This document shows, piece by piece, positions 8,698 through 17,216 of a stretch of DNA of 64,000 bases. Position 1 is the first letter of the stretch. The number at the start of each line of letters is the position of its first letter. The position numbers and the translations under genes are program-made. The notes under the pieces were generated by a model that did not search any database, was not told the origin of the DNA, and saw only the letters and a program-made list of their open reading frames with translations. This stretch comes from Actinomyces sp. ICM47 (GTDB taxonomy: Bacteria > Actinomycetota > Actinomycetes > Actinomycetales > Actinomycetaceae), in the NCBI RefSeq assembly GCF_000278725.1, contig NZ_ALCA01000100.1:8261-72260 (forward strand), given 5' to 3'.

Positions 8698-10234
8698 GAT
8701 CGTGTCCGTTCCGCAGCTGCTGCGCTGCAACGATGTGGTCAATTGTCGGGTGAGGGGCACCGTCCAGATCAGCGAGCGTCCATGCCAGCCGAAGCATTCG
8801 GTCGATGCCTCGCATTGACGACGCCCCAGCGTCGACGAGTCGGTCGAGCTGAGCCACCAGGTCGGCGTCGATGCCGGAGTTCCGCCTGATCCATGCCCCG
8901 GGCAGTTGCGCGTTGCAGTGCCACGGCGTGTCGGCCAGTCGGTGTCGTGCTCGTTCACGCGCGACCACCACCCGCTCCCGGATGGTCGCCGAGTCACGCG
9001 AGTCCCCTATCGCCATGTCCGCGCGGGTCGGGGTGTGCACGTCGATGCGAATGTCCATGCGGTCCAGCAACGGTCCGGACAGGCGAGCCATGTAGCGACG
9101 CCGCGCGATAGACGAGCAGGTGCAGCGACGTCCACCACTCCTCCCTCCGCACGGGCACGGGTTGGATGCCATGACCAGCTGAAACGAGGCTGGATAGCGC
9201 GCGTGGATACCCGAGCGGTGCAGGTTGACAGCACCCGATTCCATGGGTTCACGCAGGGAGTCGAGAACGGAAGGCGCAAACTCGGCAGCCTCATCCAGGA
9301 ACAGAATCCCACCGTGGGCCAGCGATGCCGCGCCCGGCGTGAGGGTTCGAGAGCCGCCACCGATGAGCGCAGCCATCGTCACCGAGTGGTGGGGTGCCTG
9401 GAACGGAGGACGCGTGACGAGAGCCGTGCCCGTCGGGACGAGGCCGGCGACAGAGTGCAGGGACGTGGTGACCAGGGCGGTGTCCGGGTCCAGGTCGGGC
9501 AAAATTGTGGGAAGGCGCGAGGCGAGCATTGTCTTGCCAGAGCCTGGCTCGCCCAGCAGAAACACGTGGTGTCCTCCCGCAGCGGCGACTTCCATGGCTG
9601 CAACGGCATCGGGCTGGCCGCGAACATCCGCCATGTCGAGGATCGAGACATCCTCCGCGGAACAATCCCGGCGGCGCACGCCCAGGTGCCCATGAAAGGG
9701 CGCTTTGATTGCCTCTCCCCCAGCCCATGCGATCATATCCGCGAGGTGTTCGAAGGCAATGACCTCGATCCCTGAGACCAGCTGCGCCTCGCGCGCGCAG
9801 GCGGAGGGGACGATGACGCGGCGCACCCCGAGCGAACGAGCAGACAGCACGGCGGGCAGTACCCCTCGCACGGGTTGAATGCTCCCGTCGAGGGCCAGTT
9901 CTCCGACGATGACGCTGTCCTCGAAGGCTCTGGGCAACACCAGGCCGGTCGCCAGCGCAATGGACGAGGCGATGGCTAGGTCAAAGACGGACCCCGACTT
10001 TGGGATGCCTGCTGGGGAAAGATTGACGGTGATGCGCTGATCCAGCACGTCCAATCCGCAGGACTCGAAGGCGGCGCGCACACGGTCGCGCGCCTCGCGA
10101 ACCGATGTGTCCAGCAGTCCGACGAGCGTGAAGGCCACGAGGCCAGCCCCCGCGTAAGTCTCAACATCGACCAAGTGCCCCTCAATGCCGACAACACTCA
10201 TCGAGTAGGTACGCGCAAGACCCGGCCCGCTCAT
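8687..10234 (-). CDS. comM: ComM/YifB-family AAA+ ATPase (Mg-chelatase-like)
   Basis: In Vibrio and Acinetobacter, ComM is a hexameric helicase that promotes branch migration when transforming DNA is integrated. This 515-residue protein has the Lon-protease-like N-terminal domain (1-170), Walker A GEPGSGKT at 228-235, Walker B ILFLDEAAEF near 310, and a small Zn-cysteine cluster (CPCGGRSGGRRCTCS) in the chelatase domain. Its start overlaps the yraN stop (ATGA) and its end overlaps dprA, so the three are co-translated. Confidence 0.92.
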   Translation of the reverse strand: MSGPGLARTYSMSVVGIEGHLVDVETYAGAGLVAFTLVGLLDTSVREARDRVRAAFESCGLDVLDQRITVNLSPAGIPKSGSVFDLAIASSIALATGLVLPRAFEDSVIVGELALDGSIQPVRGVLPAVLSARSLGVRRVIVPSACAREAQLVSGIEVIAFEHLADMIAWAGGEAIKAPFHGHLGVRRRDCSAEDVSILDMADVRGQPDAVAAMEVAAAGGHHVFLLGEPGSGKTMLASRLPTILPDLDPDTALVTTSLHSVAGLVPTGTALVTRPPFQAPHHSVTMAALIGGGSRTLTPGAASLAHGGILFLDEAAEFAPSVLDSLREPMESGAVNLHRSGIHARYPASFQLVMASNPCPCGGRSGGRRCTCSSIARRRYMARLSGPLLDRMDIRIDVHTPTRADMAIGDSRDSATIRERVVVARERARHRLADTPWHCNAQLPGAWIRRNSGIDADLVAQLDRLVDAGASSMRGIDRMLRLAWTLADLDGAPHPTIDHIVAAQQLRNGHDHDN

Positions 10235-10671
10235 TGCACACCTCGCAGCCAGACCACCTGCGCGCCAAGCGGGCGCAGATCCACATCAGTGCACGTCACG
10301 ACCGGCCAGTGACGCAAAGCCTGCGCATCCAGGGTCAATGCCACAACATCGATGCGGACGCGAGACCCCAGTCGGCCTCGTTGTCGACACCACGCGCCCG
10401 TGAGCGCGCGCAGCCGAGCGACTTTGCGAGCATCTACCGACGCGAGAGCGCTCCCCCGTTGTCTGCCCACCCGAGTGCGAACTTCAATGACGACAGTCCA
10501 CGGGCTTCCCGGATCAGTGTCGTCGCGAGCGATGATGTCGAGCTCTCCGCGCCTGCCGTCGCGCCAGTTGCATTCCAGGACACGCAGGCCCGCCTCTTCG
10601 ATGATCAGGCGCGCCGTGTATTCCCCCGCCACACCTAGGACCCGCCGGTCGGGTCGTGTTGAGCAATCCAT
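10231..10671 (-). CDS. YraN-family (UPF0102) endonuclease-like protein
   Basis: A 146-residue protein of the UPF0102 family, which has a PD-(D/E)xK-like nuclease fold but no settled function. The core GELDIIARD and VVIEVRTR are seen, with the usual Lys of ExK replaced by Arg. ATG 10671 follows GGAGG by a good distance. It heads yraN-comM-dprA-xerC and overlaps comM by ATGA. The three phased TATCCACAGG motifs lie 67-130 bases upstream. The constant pairing with comM and dprA suggests a role with foreign or recombining DNA; this is inference from context. Confidence 0.88.
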   Translation of the reverse strand: MDCSTRPDRRVLGVAGEYTARLIIEEAGLRVLECNWRDGRRGELDIIARDDTDPGSPWTVVIEVRTRVGRQRGSALASVDARKVARLRALTGAWCRQRGRLGSRVRIDVVALTLDAQALRHWPVVTCTDVDLRPLGAQVVWLRGVQ

Positions 10672-10737
10672 GTGAGCTCACCTCCACGACCACACTGCTC
10701 CCCAGGACACGCCGCTTTCAACGTGAAAACCGCCCCC

Positions 10738-10805
10738 TGTGGATAGGAGGCGGCACGCGCGAGGCCCTGTGGATACGCTGCGACACGGCGAGGGGTCTGT
10801 GGATG
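10738..10805 (-). promoter_or_regulatory. 30-bp-phased TATCCACAGG cluster B, upstream of yraN-comM-dprA
   Basis: On the minus strand, TATCCACAGG occurs at 10745-10736 and at 10775-10766, and CATCCACAGA at 10805-10796. The three are exactly 30 bp apart and read toward yraN. No clear -10/-35 pair is visible between the array and the gene. The array is non-coding apart from no overlap with DUF2469, which ends at 10813. Confidence 0.65.
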
Positions 10806-10812
10806 GAGAACG

Positions 10813-11148
10813 CTACGGGATGTCGAGTTCTGGCTTCGACAGCTCCTCGACATTCACGTCCTTGTAAGTGATGACGCGAACTGATCGTACGAAACGCGAT
10901 GATCGATAGATGTCCCAGACCCACGCGTCGGTCAGCGTCAGCTCAAAAAACACGTCGCCGCCGACGGGACGCGCCTGGACATCGACGTGATTGCACAGGT
11001 AGAAACGCCTCTCAGTCTCCACGACAAACTTAAACAAGCCAATGACGTCGCGGTATTCCTTGAAAAGCTCCAGCTCCAGGTTGTTCTCATAACCTTCGAT
11101 TTCTTCGCTCACGGACCCCATCATGCCGGGGAAGACCACATGGGTCAC
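10813..11148 (-). CDS. DUF2469 family protein
   Basis: A small soluble actinobacterial protein of unknown function (Rv2901c type). The conserved core EEIEGYENNLELELFKEYRD, VVETERRFYLCN, DAWVWDIYR and ITYKDVNVEELSKPEL is complete. I give the longest start (11148, weak AGGG upstream); ATG 11124 or 11121 would give the more usual 102-103 residues. It lies between rnhB and yraN, the same neighbourhood as in mycobacteria. No catalytic motif is recognisable. Confidence 0.88.
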   Translation of the reverse strand: MTHVVFPGMMGSVSEEIEGYENNLELELFKEYRDVIGLFKFVVETERRFYLCNHVDVQARPVGGDVFFELTLTDAWVWDIYRSSRFVRSVRVITYKDVNVEELSKPELDIP

Positions 11149-11167
11149 CCTGCCACCCCGGCGCGCC

Positions 11168-11839
11168 CTACTTTGTGGGCTTCGTCGGCATCTTCCATGA
11201 ACGCCGATGAAAATCGCTTACACCCAGCTCAGCGATAGCGCGCGCATGCGCGGCAGAGCCGTATCCCTTATTCGAGGCCCAGCCGTATCCGGGATCCTCG
11301 GTCTCTGTCATGAGGCGGTCGCGCGCGACCTTGGCCAGGACGGACGCGGCGGCCACGACCGCGCAGGATAGGTCGGCTTTGACCTGCATACGAACGGGAA
11401 GGGCGACGCCGAACGGATCCTCGGGTCCGTCGATGCCCCCGAACAGGTCGTCGGGTTCGGACAGCCAGTCATGGGAGCCGTCCAAGAGGACGCCGCCGGG
11501 GACGAGGCCTCGGCTCGCGACCTCGGCGAGGGCACGACGCCCAGCCAGGCGCAGCGCGACAATGATCCCCCACCGGTCGATTTCCTGAGGCGAGGCGTAT
11601 CCGACGGCACAGTCTTGGACCCAGGACTGAATAGGCTCGACGAGAGCATCTCGACGGCGCGGGGTGAGCGCCTTGGAGTCGGTGAGTCCGGCGGGGACGG
11701 GCGGAGCGTCCGCCCCGATGAGGGCGACGCCGACGGCGACAGGGCCGGCGAGAGCACCGCGACCGACCTCGTCCATGCCGGCGACGATCCCCCAGCGCGT
11801 CGCGAGGGACATCTCGAGGTCACGCGAGGCTGTGCTCAT
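11168..11839 (-). CDS. rnhB: Ribonuclease HII
   Basis: Cleaves the RNA strand of RNA-DNA hybrids and starts removal of single ribonucleotides from DNA. I chose ATG 11839, which overlaps the lepB stop as ATGA, giving 223 residues; the frame extends to 11908 inside lepB. The metal-binding D-E-G signature is in GMDEVGRGALAGP (D23, E24, G27), and further carboxylates lie in LLDGSHD and CAVVAAASVLAKVARD. It is the middle gene of lepB-rnhB-DUF2469. Confidence 0.95.
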   Translation of the reverse strand: MSTASRDLEMSLATRWGIVAGMDEVGRGALAGPVAVGVALIGADAPPVPAGLTDSKALTPRRRDALVEPIQSWVQDCAVGYASPQEIDRWGIIVALRLAGRRALAEVASRGLVPGGVLLDGSHDWLSEPDDLFGGIDGPEDPFGVALPVRMQVKADLSCAVVAAASVLAKVARDRLMTETEDPGYGWASNKGYGSAAHARAIAELGVSDFHRRSWKMPTKPTK

Positions 11840-12582
11840 GAGGACTTGGGGACGGATGCGAAGGCTTCGGGGCGGCCCACATCCGTACTCCAGTGAGACG
11901 TCGGCCAAATGACGGCCTGAACCGTACCAACGACCGAGGAGACAGGGACGTAGGGAGACTGGCCCTCACCCATGTGATAGCGCGAGTCGGCGGAGTTGGA
12001 ACGGTTATCTCCCATGACCCACAGATGTCCCTCGGGAACGGTGATATCGAACGTACGCTCACCGCAGGGCACCTGCCCGTTCGCGATGTAGGGTTCGTCG
12101 ATCTCAACACCGTTGACGCTGACCTTGCCTGTGGTGCTCTGACACGTCACGTGATCGCCACCGACACCGATAACACGCTTCACGAGAGTCTGCTCGCCAC
12201 CGGCAGGGACGAAGCCTGTGAACTCTCCGATCTTGCGGATCGCGGAGGGAGACGTGATCTCCGTAGGTCCAAGCCATCCGAGCGTATCGTCGAAGACGAC
12301 GACATCACCACGGTGAATGTTTGATCGAAGCGCATCGACACGGGAGACCGCGATACGGTCGTCCTCCACCAGCGTGTTACGCATCGAGGGAGACGGGATC
12401 CAGAAGACCTGGATGATGAAGGCACGCAGCAGTGAGGAGATGAGGAGTGCAACGACGATGATAACGATGATCTCGCGCAACCACACCAAGGGGTTACGCC
12501 GTGCCCGTGCTTCCGCGCGCTCGCGATCCCGGAGCGACGGCGCGTGAGCCGGTCCGAGTTCAGGGCTTGCAGTCGAGATCAT
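11836..12582 (-). CDS. lepB: Signal peptidase I
   Basis: Membrane serine protease that removes signal peptides from exported proteins. ATG 12582 (MISTASPELG) follows AAAGGAG by five bases, giving 248 residues; the frame extends to 12678 through the rplS terminator and is rejected. After a charged cytoplasmic tail there is one transmembrane helix (residues 35-58). The catalytic Ser is in SPSM (S66), the Lys base in LVKRVIGVGGD, and the conserved GDNRSNSADSRYH follows. It is the first gene of lepB-rnhB-DUF2469, and lies just after rplS, as in many actinobacteria. Confidence 0.95.
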   Translation of the reverse strand: MISTASPELGPAHAPSLRDRERAEARARRNPLVWLREIIVIIVVALLISSLLRAFIIQVFWIPSPSMRNTLVEDDRIAVSRVDALRSNIHRGDVVVFDDTLGWLGPTEITSPSAIRKIGEFTGFVPAGGEQTLVKRVIGVGGDHVTCQSTTGKVSVNGVEIDEPYIANGQVPCGERTFDITVPEGHLWVMGDNRSNSADSRYHMGEGQSPYVPVSSVVGTVQAVIWPTSHWSTDVGRPEAFASVPKSS

Positions 12583-12624
12583 GCATTCTCCTTTATTCCT
12601 CGTGGACCATCCAAGAATACGGCG

Positions 12625-12655
12625 AGGCCCGACACCAGCGCGCGGTGTCGGGCCT
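12625..12655 (-). terminator. Hairpin terminator downstream of rplS
   Basis: A perfect 12-bp stem, AGGCCCGACACC against GGTGTCGGGCCT, with a 7-base loop, between rplS and lepB. The T-run on the minus strand is poor. Confidence 0.7.
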
Positions 12656-12693
12656 TTCCGTGAAAAATGCCAAGGCACGTGGCCCGGCTAGCC

Positions 12694-13050
12694 TCACTCG
12701 GCCTTGCCGGAGCGGTGTTCCTTGATCTTCGCGGCCTTGCCGTGACGCTCACGCAGGTAGTAGAGCTTGGCGCGGCGCACGTCGCCCTTGGTGACGACCT
12801 CGATGTGGTCGATCGTGGGGGCGTGAACCGGGAAGGTACGCTCGACGCCCACACCGAAGGAAACCTTGCGGATCGTGAACGTGGAGGACACGCCGTGACC
12901 GCGGCGAGCGATCACAACGCCCTGGAAGACCTGGATACGGGAGCGGTTGCCTTCGATAACCTTGACGTGCACCTTGAGGGTGTCGCCCGCGCGGAACGGC
13001 GGGATATCATCGCGCAGCGAAGGCGCGTCAACAGCGTCCAGCTTCTGCAT
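12694..13050 (-). CDS. rplS: 50S ribosomal protein L19
   Basis: Ribosomal protein at the subunit interface. ATG 13050 ([15 protein letters not shown]) follows AAGGAG by six bases, giving 118 residues; the frame is open to 13173 but that part is leader. Core motifs [23 protein letters not shown] and [16 protein letters not shown] are normal. It lies downstream of trmD but is separated by a 154-base leader with a long-range inverted repeat, and it is closed by a hairpin. Confidence 0.97.
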   Translation of the reverse strand: MQKLDAVDAPSLRDDIPPFRAGDTLKVHVKVIEGNRSRIQVFQGVVIARRGHGVSSTFTIRKVSFGVGVERTFPVHAPTIDHIEVVTKGDVRRAKLYYLRERHGKAAKIKEHRSGKAE

Positions 13051-13068
13051 TTTTTCTCCTTGACGCCT

Positions 13069-13158
13069 CTGCCGCAGGTCGGGGGCGCCTGGTTGGGCGG
13101 GTCCGTGCCCGCTCATTCGTTCGTCTGATTGTGCGCCTCGGTGTCCCCCTGCGGCAGG
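13069..13158 (-). promoter_or_regulatory. Inverted repeat in the rplS leader
   Basis: CCTGCGGCAG at 13148-13157 can pair with CTGCCGCAGG at 13069-13078 around about 70 bases, with a smaller hairpin between. The 3' arm ends 10 bases before the rplS ribosome site, so folding could affect rplS translation. No known leader family was recognised. Confidence 0.35.
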
Positions 13159-13204
13159 ATGAACCACGCACAATCCTGGCTAGTATCCCATACATCGGGC
13201 ACGT

Positions 13205-14578
13205 TTAGGCGAGTTGCCTGCCGTCAGCGCCCGTGAGATGACGCACCATCACAACGTCGTGGTTAAGGACGCCGCCAACATCGAAGATGCGGGTGGAACG
13301 ACGACGGAACCCATGGCGTTTGTAGAAGGCCTGCGCATGCTTGTTGGCGCGGTTGGTGCCCAGAGCCACGGATGTGTGCCCGCACTGCGCCGCATCGGCG
13401 AGCGCACGCTCGACGAGCGTATCGGCGATGCCACTGCCCCTCCACGGCGCGTCGACGTAGCACTTGGACAGGTACGCAGCGTCGGCTTCAACCTTTCCGG
13501 GGCGCACGCATTCGTCGGGGATCGCTCCCTTGCCGACGACCGTCAGCGTGTATCCGACGAGGGCACCATCAACTTCGGCGACCAGTATTCGGTACCGCTC
13601 TGGCTGACTGGCCACGGCCTCGAACATGTCGGGGCTTAACTCGGCCGCAATGAACGCGTCAATGGCCTCGCGGGGTAAATCGGGAGGGCATGCCTCGGGG
13701 AAGGTACGCGCGGCCAGGGCACTGAGCGCGTGCGCATCCCCGACCTCGGCGCGACGAATGTCGACGGGGCGAGCCGCCCCCTCACGCGGGTACGCGACAC
13801 CGCAGGCGGCCAAAGCCGCGCGATCCTCACGGCCAAGCGAGTCGGCGCGTAACGACAGGGCAATGTCGGGACGCACCGCAGCGGTCTTTTCGATCGCACG
13901 GTCGCGTCGCCAGCGCTCGATGGCCGCGTGGTTGCCTCCCAGCAGAACCTCGGGAATCTGCAAGGAACGGAACTCACGGGGTTTGGTGAAAACAGGGTAT
14001 TCGAGGAGACCCGCGCCCGAGTGCGACTCTTCGACGAGCGAGTCGGGATTGCCCATGAAGCCGTCCAGGAGGCGCGCGACTGCCTCGGTGAGCACCATCG
14101 CCGCGACCTCGCCACCGTTGAGGACGTAGTCACCGATGGAGAACTCCAACACCTCGACGCCCACTCCCCGGTAGTGCTGGGCCACGCGCGCATCGATCCC
14201 CTCGTAACGCCCACACGCGACGATAATCTGATCGGCGCACGCCAGGTCTTCAACAAGGGGCTGGGTCAGCGGGGTACCCGACGGTGTCGGGATCGCGAGG
14301 ATACGCCGCGACGAGGCCAGGGTCCCATCCTCGTCACCGGTGCGCAGCGGGATGGCGAGCACCTCATCGAGGGCGCGCGCCCACACGTCTGCGCGCATGA
14401 CCATGCCGGCACCGCCACCGTAGGGAGTGTCGTCGACGCTGCGGTGCTTGCCGGTGGCCCACTCGCGCAGGTCATGGGCTTCAACCGAGACGAGGCCGGC
14501 ATCCTCTGCCTTGCCCATGAGGGAGAGCGTCAGGGGCGCGAAATAATCGGGAAAGATCGAAATAAGGTCGAAACGCAC
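13205..14578 (-). CDS. trmD: tRNA (guanine37-N1)-methyltransferase TrmD fused to a GNAT acetyltransferase domain
   Basis: Residues 1 to about 270 are TrmD, a SPOUT-fold enzyme that puts m1G at position 37 of tRNAs to prevent frameshifting. They contain CGRYEGIDARV, the knot IGDYVLNGGE and GLLEYPVFTKP. Residues 275-457 are a GNAT domain (VDIRRAEVGDAHALS, CYVDAPWRGSGIADTLVERAL, AFYKRHGF). Stand-alone TrmD is about 230-260 residues, so this is a genuine fusion read through in one frame. The start is GTG 14578, one base after the rimM stop. The acetyl-acceptor of the added domain is unknown. Confidence 0.92.
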   Translation of the reverse strand: MRFDLISIFPDYFAPLTLSLMGKAEDAGLVSVEAHDLREWATGKHRSVDDTPYGGGAGMVMRADVWARALDEVLAIPLRTGDEDGTLASSRRILAIPTPSGTPLTQPLVEDLACADQIIVACGRYEGIDARVAQHYRGVGVEVLEFSIGDYVLNGGEVAAMVLTEAVARLLDGFMGNPDSLVEESHSGAGLLEYPVFTKPREFRSLQIPEVLLGGNHAAIERWRRDRAIEKTAAVRPDIALSLRADSLGREDRAALAACGVAYPREGAARPVDIRRAEVGDAHALSALAARTFPEACPPDLPREAIDAFIAAELSPDMFEAVASQPERYRILVAEVDGALVGYTLTVVGKGAIPDECVRPGKVEADAAYLSKCYVDAPWRGSGIADTLVERALADAAQCGHTSVALGTNRANKHAQAFYKRHGFRRRSTRIFDVGGVLNHDVVMVRHLTGADGRQLA

Positions 14579-14579
14579 G

Positions 14580-15092
14580 CTACTTGCCGTCCCGCTCAGA
14601 AACGGCCTGATCGTCGAACAGGCCTGGGGGCGCGTCGATGACGACGAAACCGCCCTCCACGTCAACGGTGGGGACGAGCTGAGTGACGAAGGGAACCATG
14701 ACGGTACCTGCCTGAGTCTTGACGAGCAGCAGGTCCTGGGCGGCACCGGGGGTCAAGCCGCTGACGGTGCCGAGTACCTCGCCACTTCGCGTGCGGGCCG
14801 CAAGACCCTTGAGCTGATGCGGATACCAGGCGTCCTCTTCCTCGTGCTCCTCGACAAGCAGTCGAGCACCGCGCAGCGCTTCGGCATCCTCGCGCGACAC
14901 GCACTCCTCGAAGGAGGCCAGGACACGGTCCTTATGGACGCGGATGGATCGGACCGTCACCGCAGTGCCGCGTCCCGCGACGTCCAGGCGCGCGCCCGGT
15001 GTCAACACCTCCGGATCGTCGCTGCGAACGTCGAGAATGACCTCACCGCGCAGGCCGTGAGCGGGGCCGACGATAGCGGCTGTGAGCTGCAT
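14580..15092 (-). CDS. rimM: Ribosome maturation factor RimM
   Basis: 16S rRNA processing factor that binds S19 and helps 30S head assembly. The 170-residue protein has the N-terminal RimM domain (AAIVGPAHGLRGEVILDV) and a C-terminal PRC barrel (LKGLAARTRSGEVLGTVSGL to VIDAPPGLF). It is the first gene of rimM-trmD, one base from the trmD GTG, and is separated from khpA by a strong hairpin. Confidence 0.95.
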   Translation of the reverse strand: MQLTAAIVGPAHGLRGEVILDVRSDDPEVLTPGARLDVAGRGTAVTVRSIRVHKDRVLASFEECVSREDAEALRGARLLVEEHEEEDAWYPHQLKGLAARTRSGEVLGTVSGLTPGAAQDLLLVKTQAGTVMVPFVTQLVPTVDVEGGFVVIDAPPGLFDDQAVSERDGK

Positions 15093-15134
15093 GGGTTCTC
15101 CTCATCATGAACGGGAATCTGTCCGAAGGATACA

Positions 15135-15167
15135 ACGAAGGGGTCCGGCGGTGCCGGACCCCTTCGT
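15135..15167 (-). terminator. Strong hairpin between khpA and rimM
   Basis: A perfect 15-bp stem (ACGAAGGGGTCCGGC) with a 3-base loop, followed on the minus strand by TGTATCCTT. It lies inside the conserved rpsP-khpA-rimM-trmD order, so it may partly terminate transcription or protect the rpsP-khpA mRNA. Confidence 0.75.
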
Positions 15168-15181
15168 GACGTGTGCGAGTC

Positions 15182-15421
15182 TTACTCGCGATCCGTGTCA
15201 ACAACGTCGACTCGGACGGTGCCGCGCGTAGACAGCGCACCCATGACGGTGCGCAGAGCGCGAGCCGTCCGACCGCCACGACCGATGACTCGTCCCAGGT
15301 CCTCGGGGTTCACGCGAACCTCAAGGAGCTGACCGCGTCGCATCGAGCGAGGGGTCACCTCGACATCTTCGGGGTGGTCAACGATGCCGCTGACCAGGTG
15401 CTCCAGCGCGTCGGCGAGCAT
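15182..15421 (-). CDS. khpA: KH-domain RNA-binding protein KhpA
   Basis: A 79-residue single-KH protein of the KhpA/YlqC family, which binds RNA and in Gram-positives pairs with KhpB/Jag to affect cell size. The GxxG loop is in LGRVIGRGGRTARALR. The ATG is two bases beyond the rpsP stop, the usual rpsP-khpA pair. A strong hairpin follows. Confidence 0.9.
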   Translation of the reverse strand: MLADALEHLVSGIVDHPEDVEVTPRSMRRGQLLEVRVNPEDLGRVIGRGGRTARALRTVMGALSTRGTVRVDVVDTDRE

Positions 15422-15423
15422 GC

Positions 15424-15882
15424 TCAGGCATCCTCTCCAGCGGCTTCGTCAGAAGCCTGCTCGGCCTCGGCGGCAGCCGCGGCAGCAGCAGCTTCTTCCT
15501 CGGCCTTCTTGGCGGAGGCAGCAGCCTTGGACTTCTCGGCCGCAGCCTCGGCGTCCTTGATGGCCTGCTCGGCCTGGGCGGCCTTGTCGGCCTCGGAGAC
15601 GATGACGCGGGAAACCGCGTCGGCCTTGCCGTTGTGCTTAGCAATGTCACCGGTCAGGACCAGCAGGTTGCGGACCTGGTCGGAGGGCTGAGCGCCAACA
15701 CCGAGCCAGTACTGGGCACGCTCAGAGTCGATGCGGATGATCGACGGGTTCGGCTGAGGATCGTAGTAGCCGACCTCTTCGATGACGCGGCCGTCACGCT
15801 TCTTGCGGGAATCGACGACGACAACGCGGTACTGGGCGGCATGGATCTTGCCCATGCGCTTCAGGCGAATTCGAACTGCCAC
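15424..15882 (-). CDS. rpsP: 30S ribosomal protein S16 with long C-terminal tail
   Basis: Residues 1-85 are canonical S16 ([40 protein letters not shown]). The remaining 67 residues are an Ala/Glu/Lys-rich, helix-forming extension, typical of actinobacterial S16, which is longer than the roughly 85-residue E. coli form. First gene of rpsP-khpA. A 120-base leader may start at the CATAAT box near 16014. Confidence 0.96.
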   Translation of the reverse strand: MAVRIRLKRMGKIHAAQYRVVVVDSRKKRDGRVIEEVGYYDPQPNPSIIRIDSERAQYWLGVGAQPSDQVRNLLVLTGDIAKHNGKADAVSRVIVSEADKAAQAEQAIKDAEAAAEKSKAAASAKKAEEEAAAAAAAAEAEQASDEAAGEDA

Positions 15883-16013
15883 TTGAGTGGTCTCTCCATT
15901 TCAGAATTGGTGTGGACCTTTGCGTCCCGAGGTGGGAAACACAGGGGTCGCATCGGACCGGGACACGACGACACGCAGTGAGAGGGTCTACGTTCCGCCG
16001 GGTACAGCTAGCG

Positions 16014-16019
16014 ATTATG
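16014..16019 (-). promoter_or_regulatory. Possible -10 box for rpsP
   Basis: CATAAT on the minus strand, 130 bases upstream of rpsP, in the 224-base gap between the amidohydrolase and rpsP. No convincing -35 is seen, and nothing else in the gap was recognised. Confidence 0.3.
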
Positions 16020-16106
16020 CCATAATTCGAGCCTGAATCCCACAGGGGAACGCCATGCTTGACACTGCAGCGCGGTTAGATCCATCACTACACATACGTG
16101 GAGTGT

Positions 16107-17213
16107 CTAGGGACGCTCCCACGCACACTCTCCCCCGATATATACGGAGGTCGGCCTCGCGAGGGCGAGCGGGTCGGCGCGCGGATCATCGTCAAGTATC
16201 AGCAGATCAGCGTCCGATCCTTCGACGAGGCCGGGGCGGCCCAGGTATCGGAGACTGACCCAGGTGGACGCGTCGATGACGGCCTGGGACGAGGCACCCC
16301 AGCGCGACCACAGGTCAAGCTCGCCCGCGATGGAACCGTGCTCCTGGTATCCACCAGCATCGGTTCCCTGCAGGAGGAGGATGCCTGCGTCCAGAAGCAT
16401 CTGGAAGTGTTCGACACGCGTGTCATACATGCGCTGCATGGTGGCCGCGTAGACGGGGTACTTAGTCCCCGCCTGCGCGGCGAAGTCCGCGAAAAGCTCA
16501 ACCTGGCGCAGGGTCGGCGTTACGGCGATGCCGCGCGCTGCGATCTCACTGGCCTGGTCCGCGTCGATGCCGCTGCCATGCTCAATGTCATCGACACCCG
16601 CTTCAATGAGCGAATCAATGACGCGGTGAGAGAAAGCGTGGACAGCGATGCGTGCCCCGGCCTCGTGCACGGCGGCGACCGCCTCGCGCAGGACGGAGGG
16701 ATCCCACAGCAGCATGAGGTCAGCGTCCGCGCCGCCGCTGCGGTCGATCCAGTCACCGACGATCTTGACCCAGCCGTCGCAGCGCCCCGCCATGTTGGCC
16801 AGGACGCGGGGCAGCTCACGCTGATCCTCGACATCCAGCGGCAGGTCACGCATGTAGCGCTTGGGCCGCGCAACGTGGCGGCCACAGCGGATCAGGCGCG
16901 GACCAACAAGGTCGTTCACGCACGAGTTATCGACGGGCACGCCACAATCACGCACGAGCGTCACGCCACTGGCAAGCGTGAGCGCCGACTGCCGGATCAT
17001 CTCCTCGGGCGACACCGGGCCGGACGAGGAATAACCAATGTGGCAGTGCGCGTCCACCATGCCCGGCACGATAAAGCCGCAGCGCTCGGCGCGATTCGCC
17101 AATTCGTCACCGACGCGACGAATGAGTCCGTCGGACACAGACCACGTACCACTCACCCACTGCGGGCGAGCGAGCGCATCCTCGGCCCACAGGCCGACGC
17201 CGGTGACGAGCAC
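16107..17213 (-). CDS. Amidohydrolase-family metal-dependent hydrolase
   Basis: A 368-residue cytosolic TIM-barrel hydrolase of the imidazolonepropionase-like subgroup. Metal ligands expected for the superfamily are visible: H56 and H58 (DAHCHIG), a candidate carboxylated Lys in WVKIVGDW, His in IAVHAFSH, His in DIEHGSG, and the catalytic Asp in LLQGTDAGG. The substrate cannot be read from sequence; relatives act on cyclic amides or dipeptides. GTG 17213 lies three bases after the ffh stop, so it is probably co-transcribed with ffh, though no functional link is known. Confidence 0.82.
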   Translation of the reverse strand: MLVTGVGLWAEDALARPQWVSGTWSVSDGLIRRVGDELANRAERCGFIVPGMVDAHCHIGYSSSGPVSPEEMIRQSALTLASGVTLVRDCGVPVDNSCVNDLVGPRLIRCGRHVARPKRYMRDLPLDVEDQRELPRVLANMAGRCDGWVKIVGDWIDRSGGADADLMLLWDPSVLREAVAAVHEAGARIAVHAFSHRVIDSLIEAGVDDIEHGSGIDADQASEIAARGIAVTPTLRQVELFADFAAQAGTKYPVYAATMQRMYDTRVEHFQMLLDAGILLLQGTDAGGYQEHGSIAGELDLWSRWGASSQAVIDASTWVSLRYLGRPGLVEGSDADLLILDDDPRADPLALARPTSVYIGGECAWERP

Positions 17214-17216
17214 GGC

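Noticed and set aside
16059..16064. Plus-strand TTGACA between rpsP and the amidohydrolase gene
   Set aside because: No matching -10 at normal spacing and no plus-strand gene follows.
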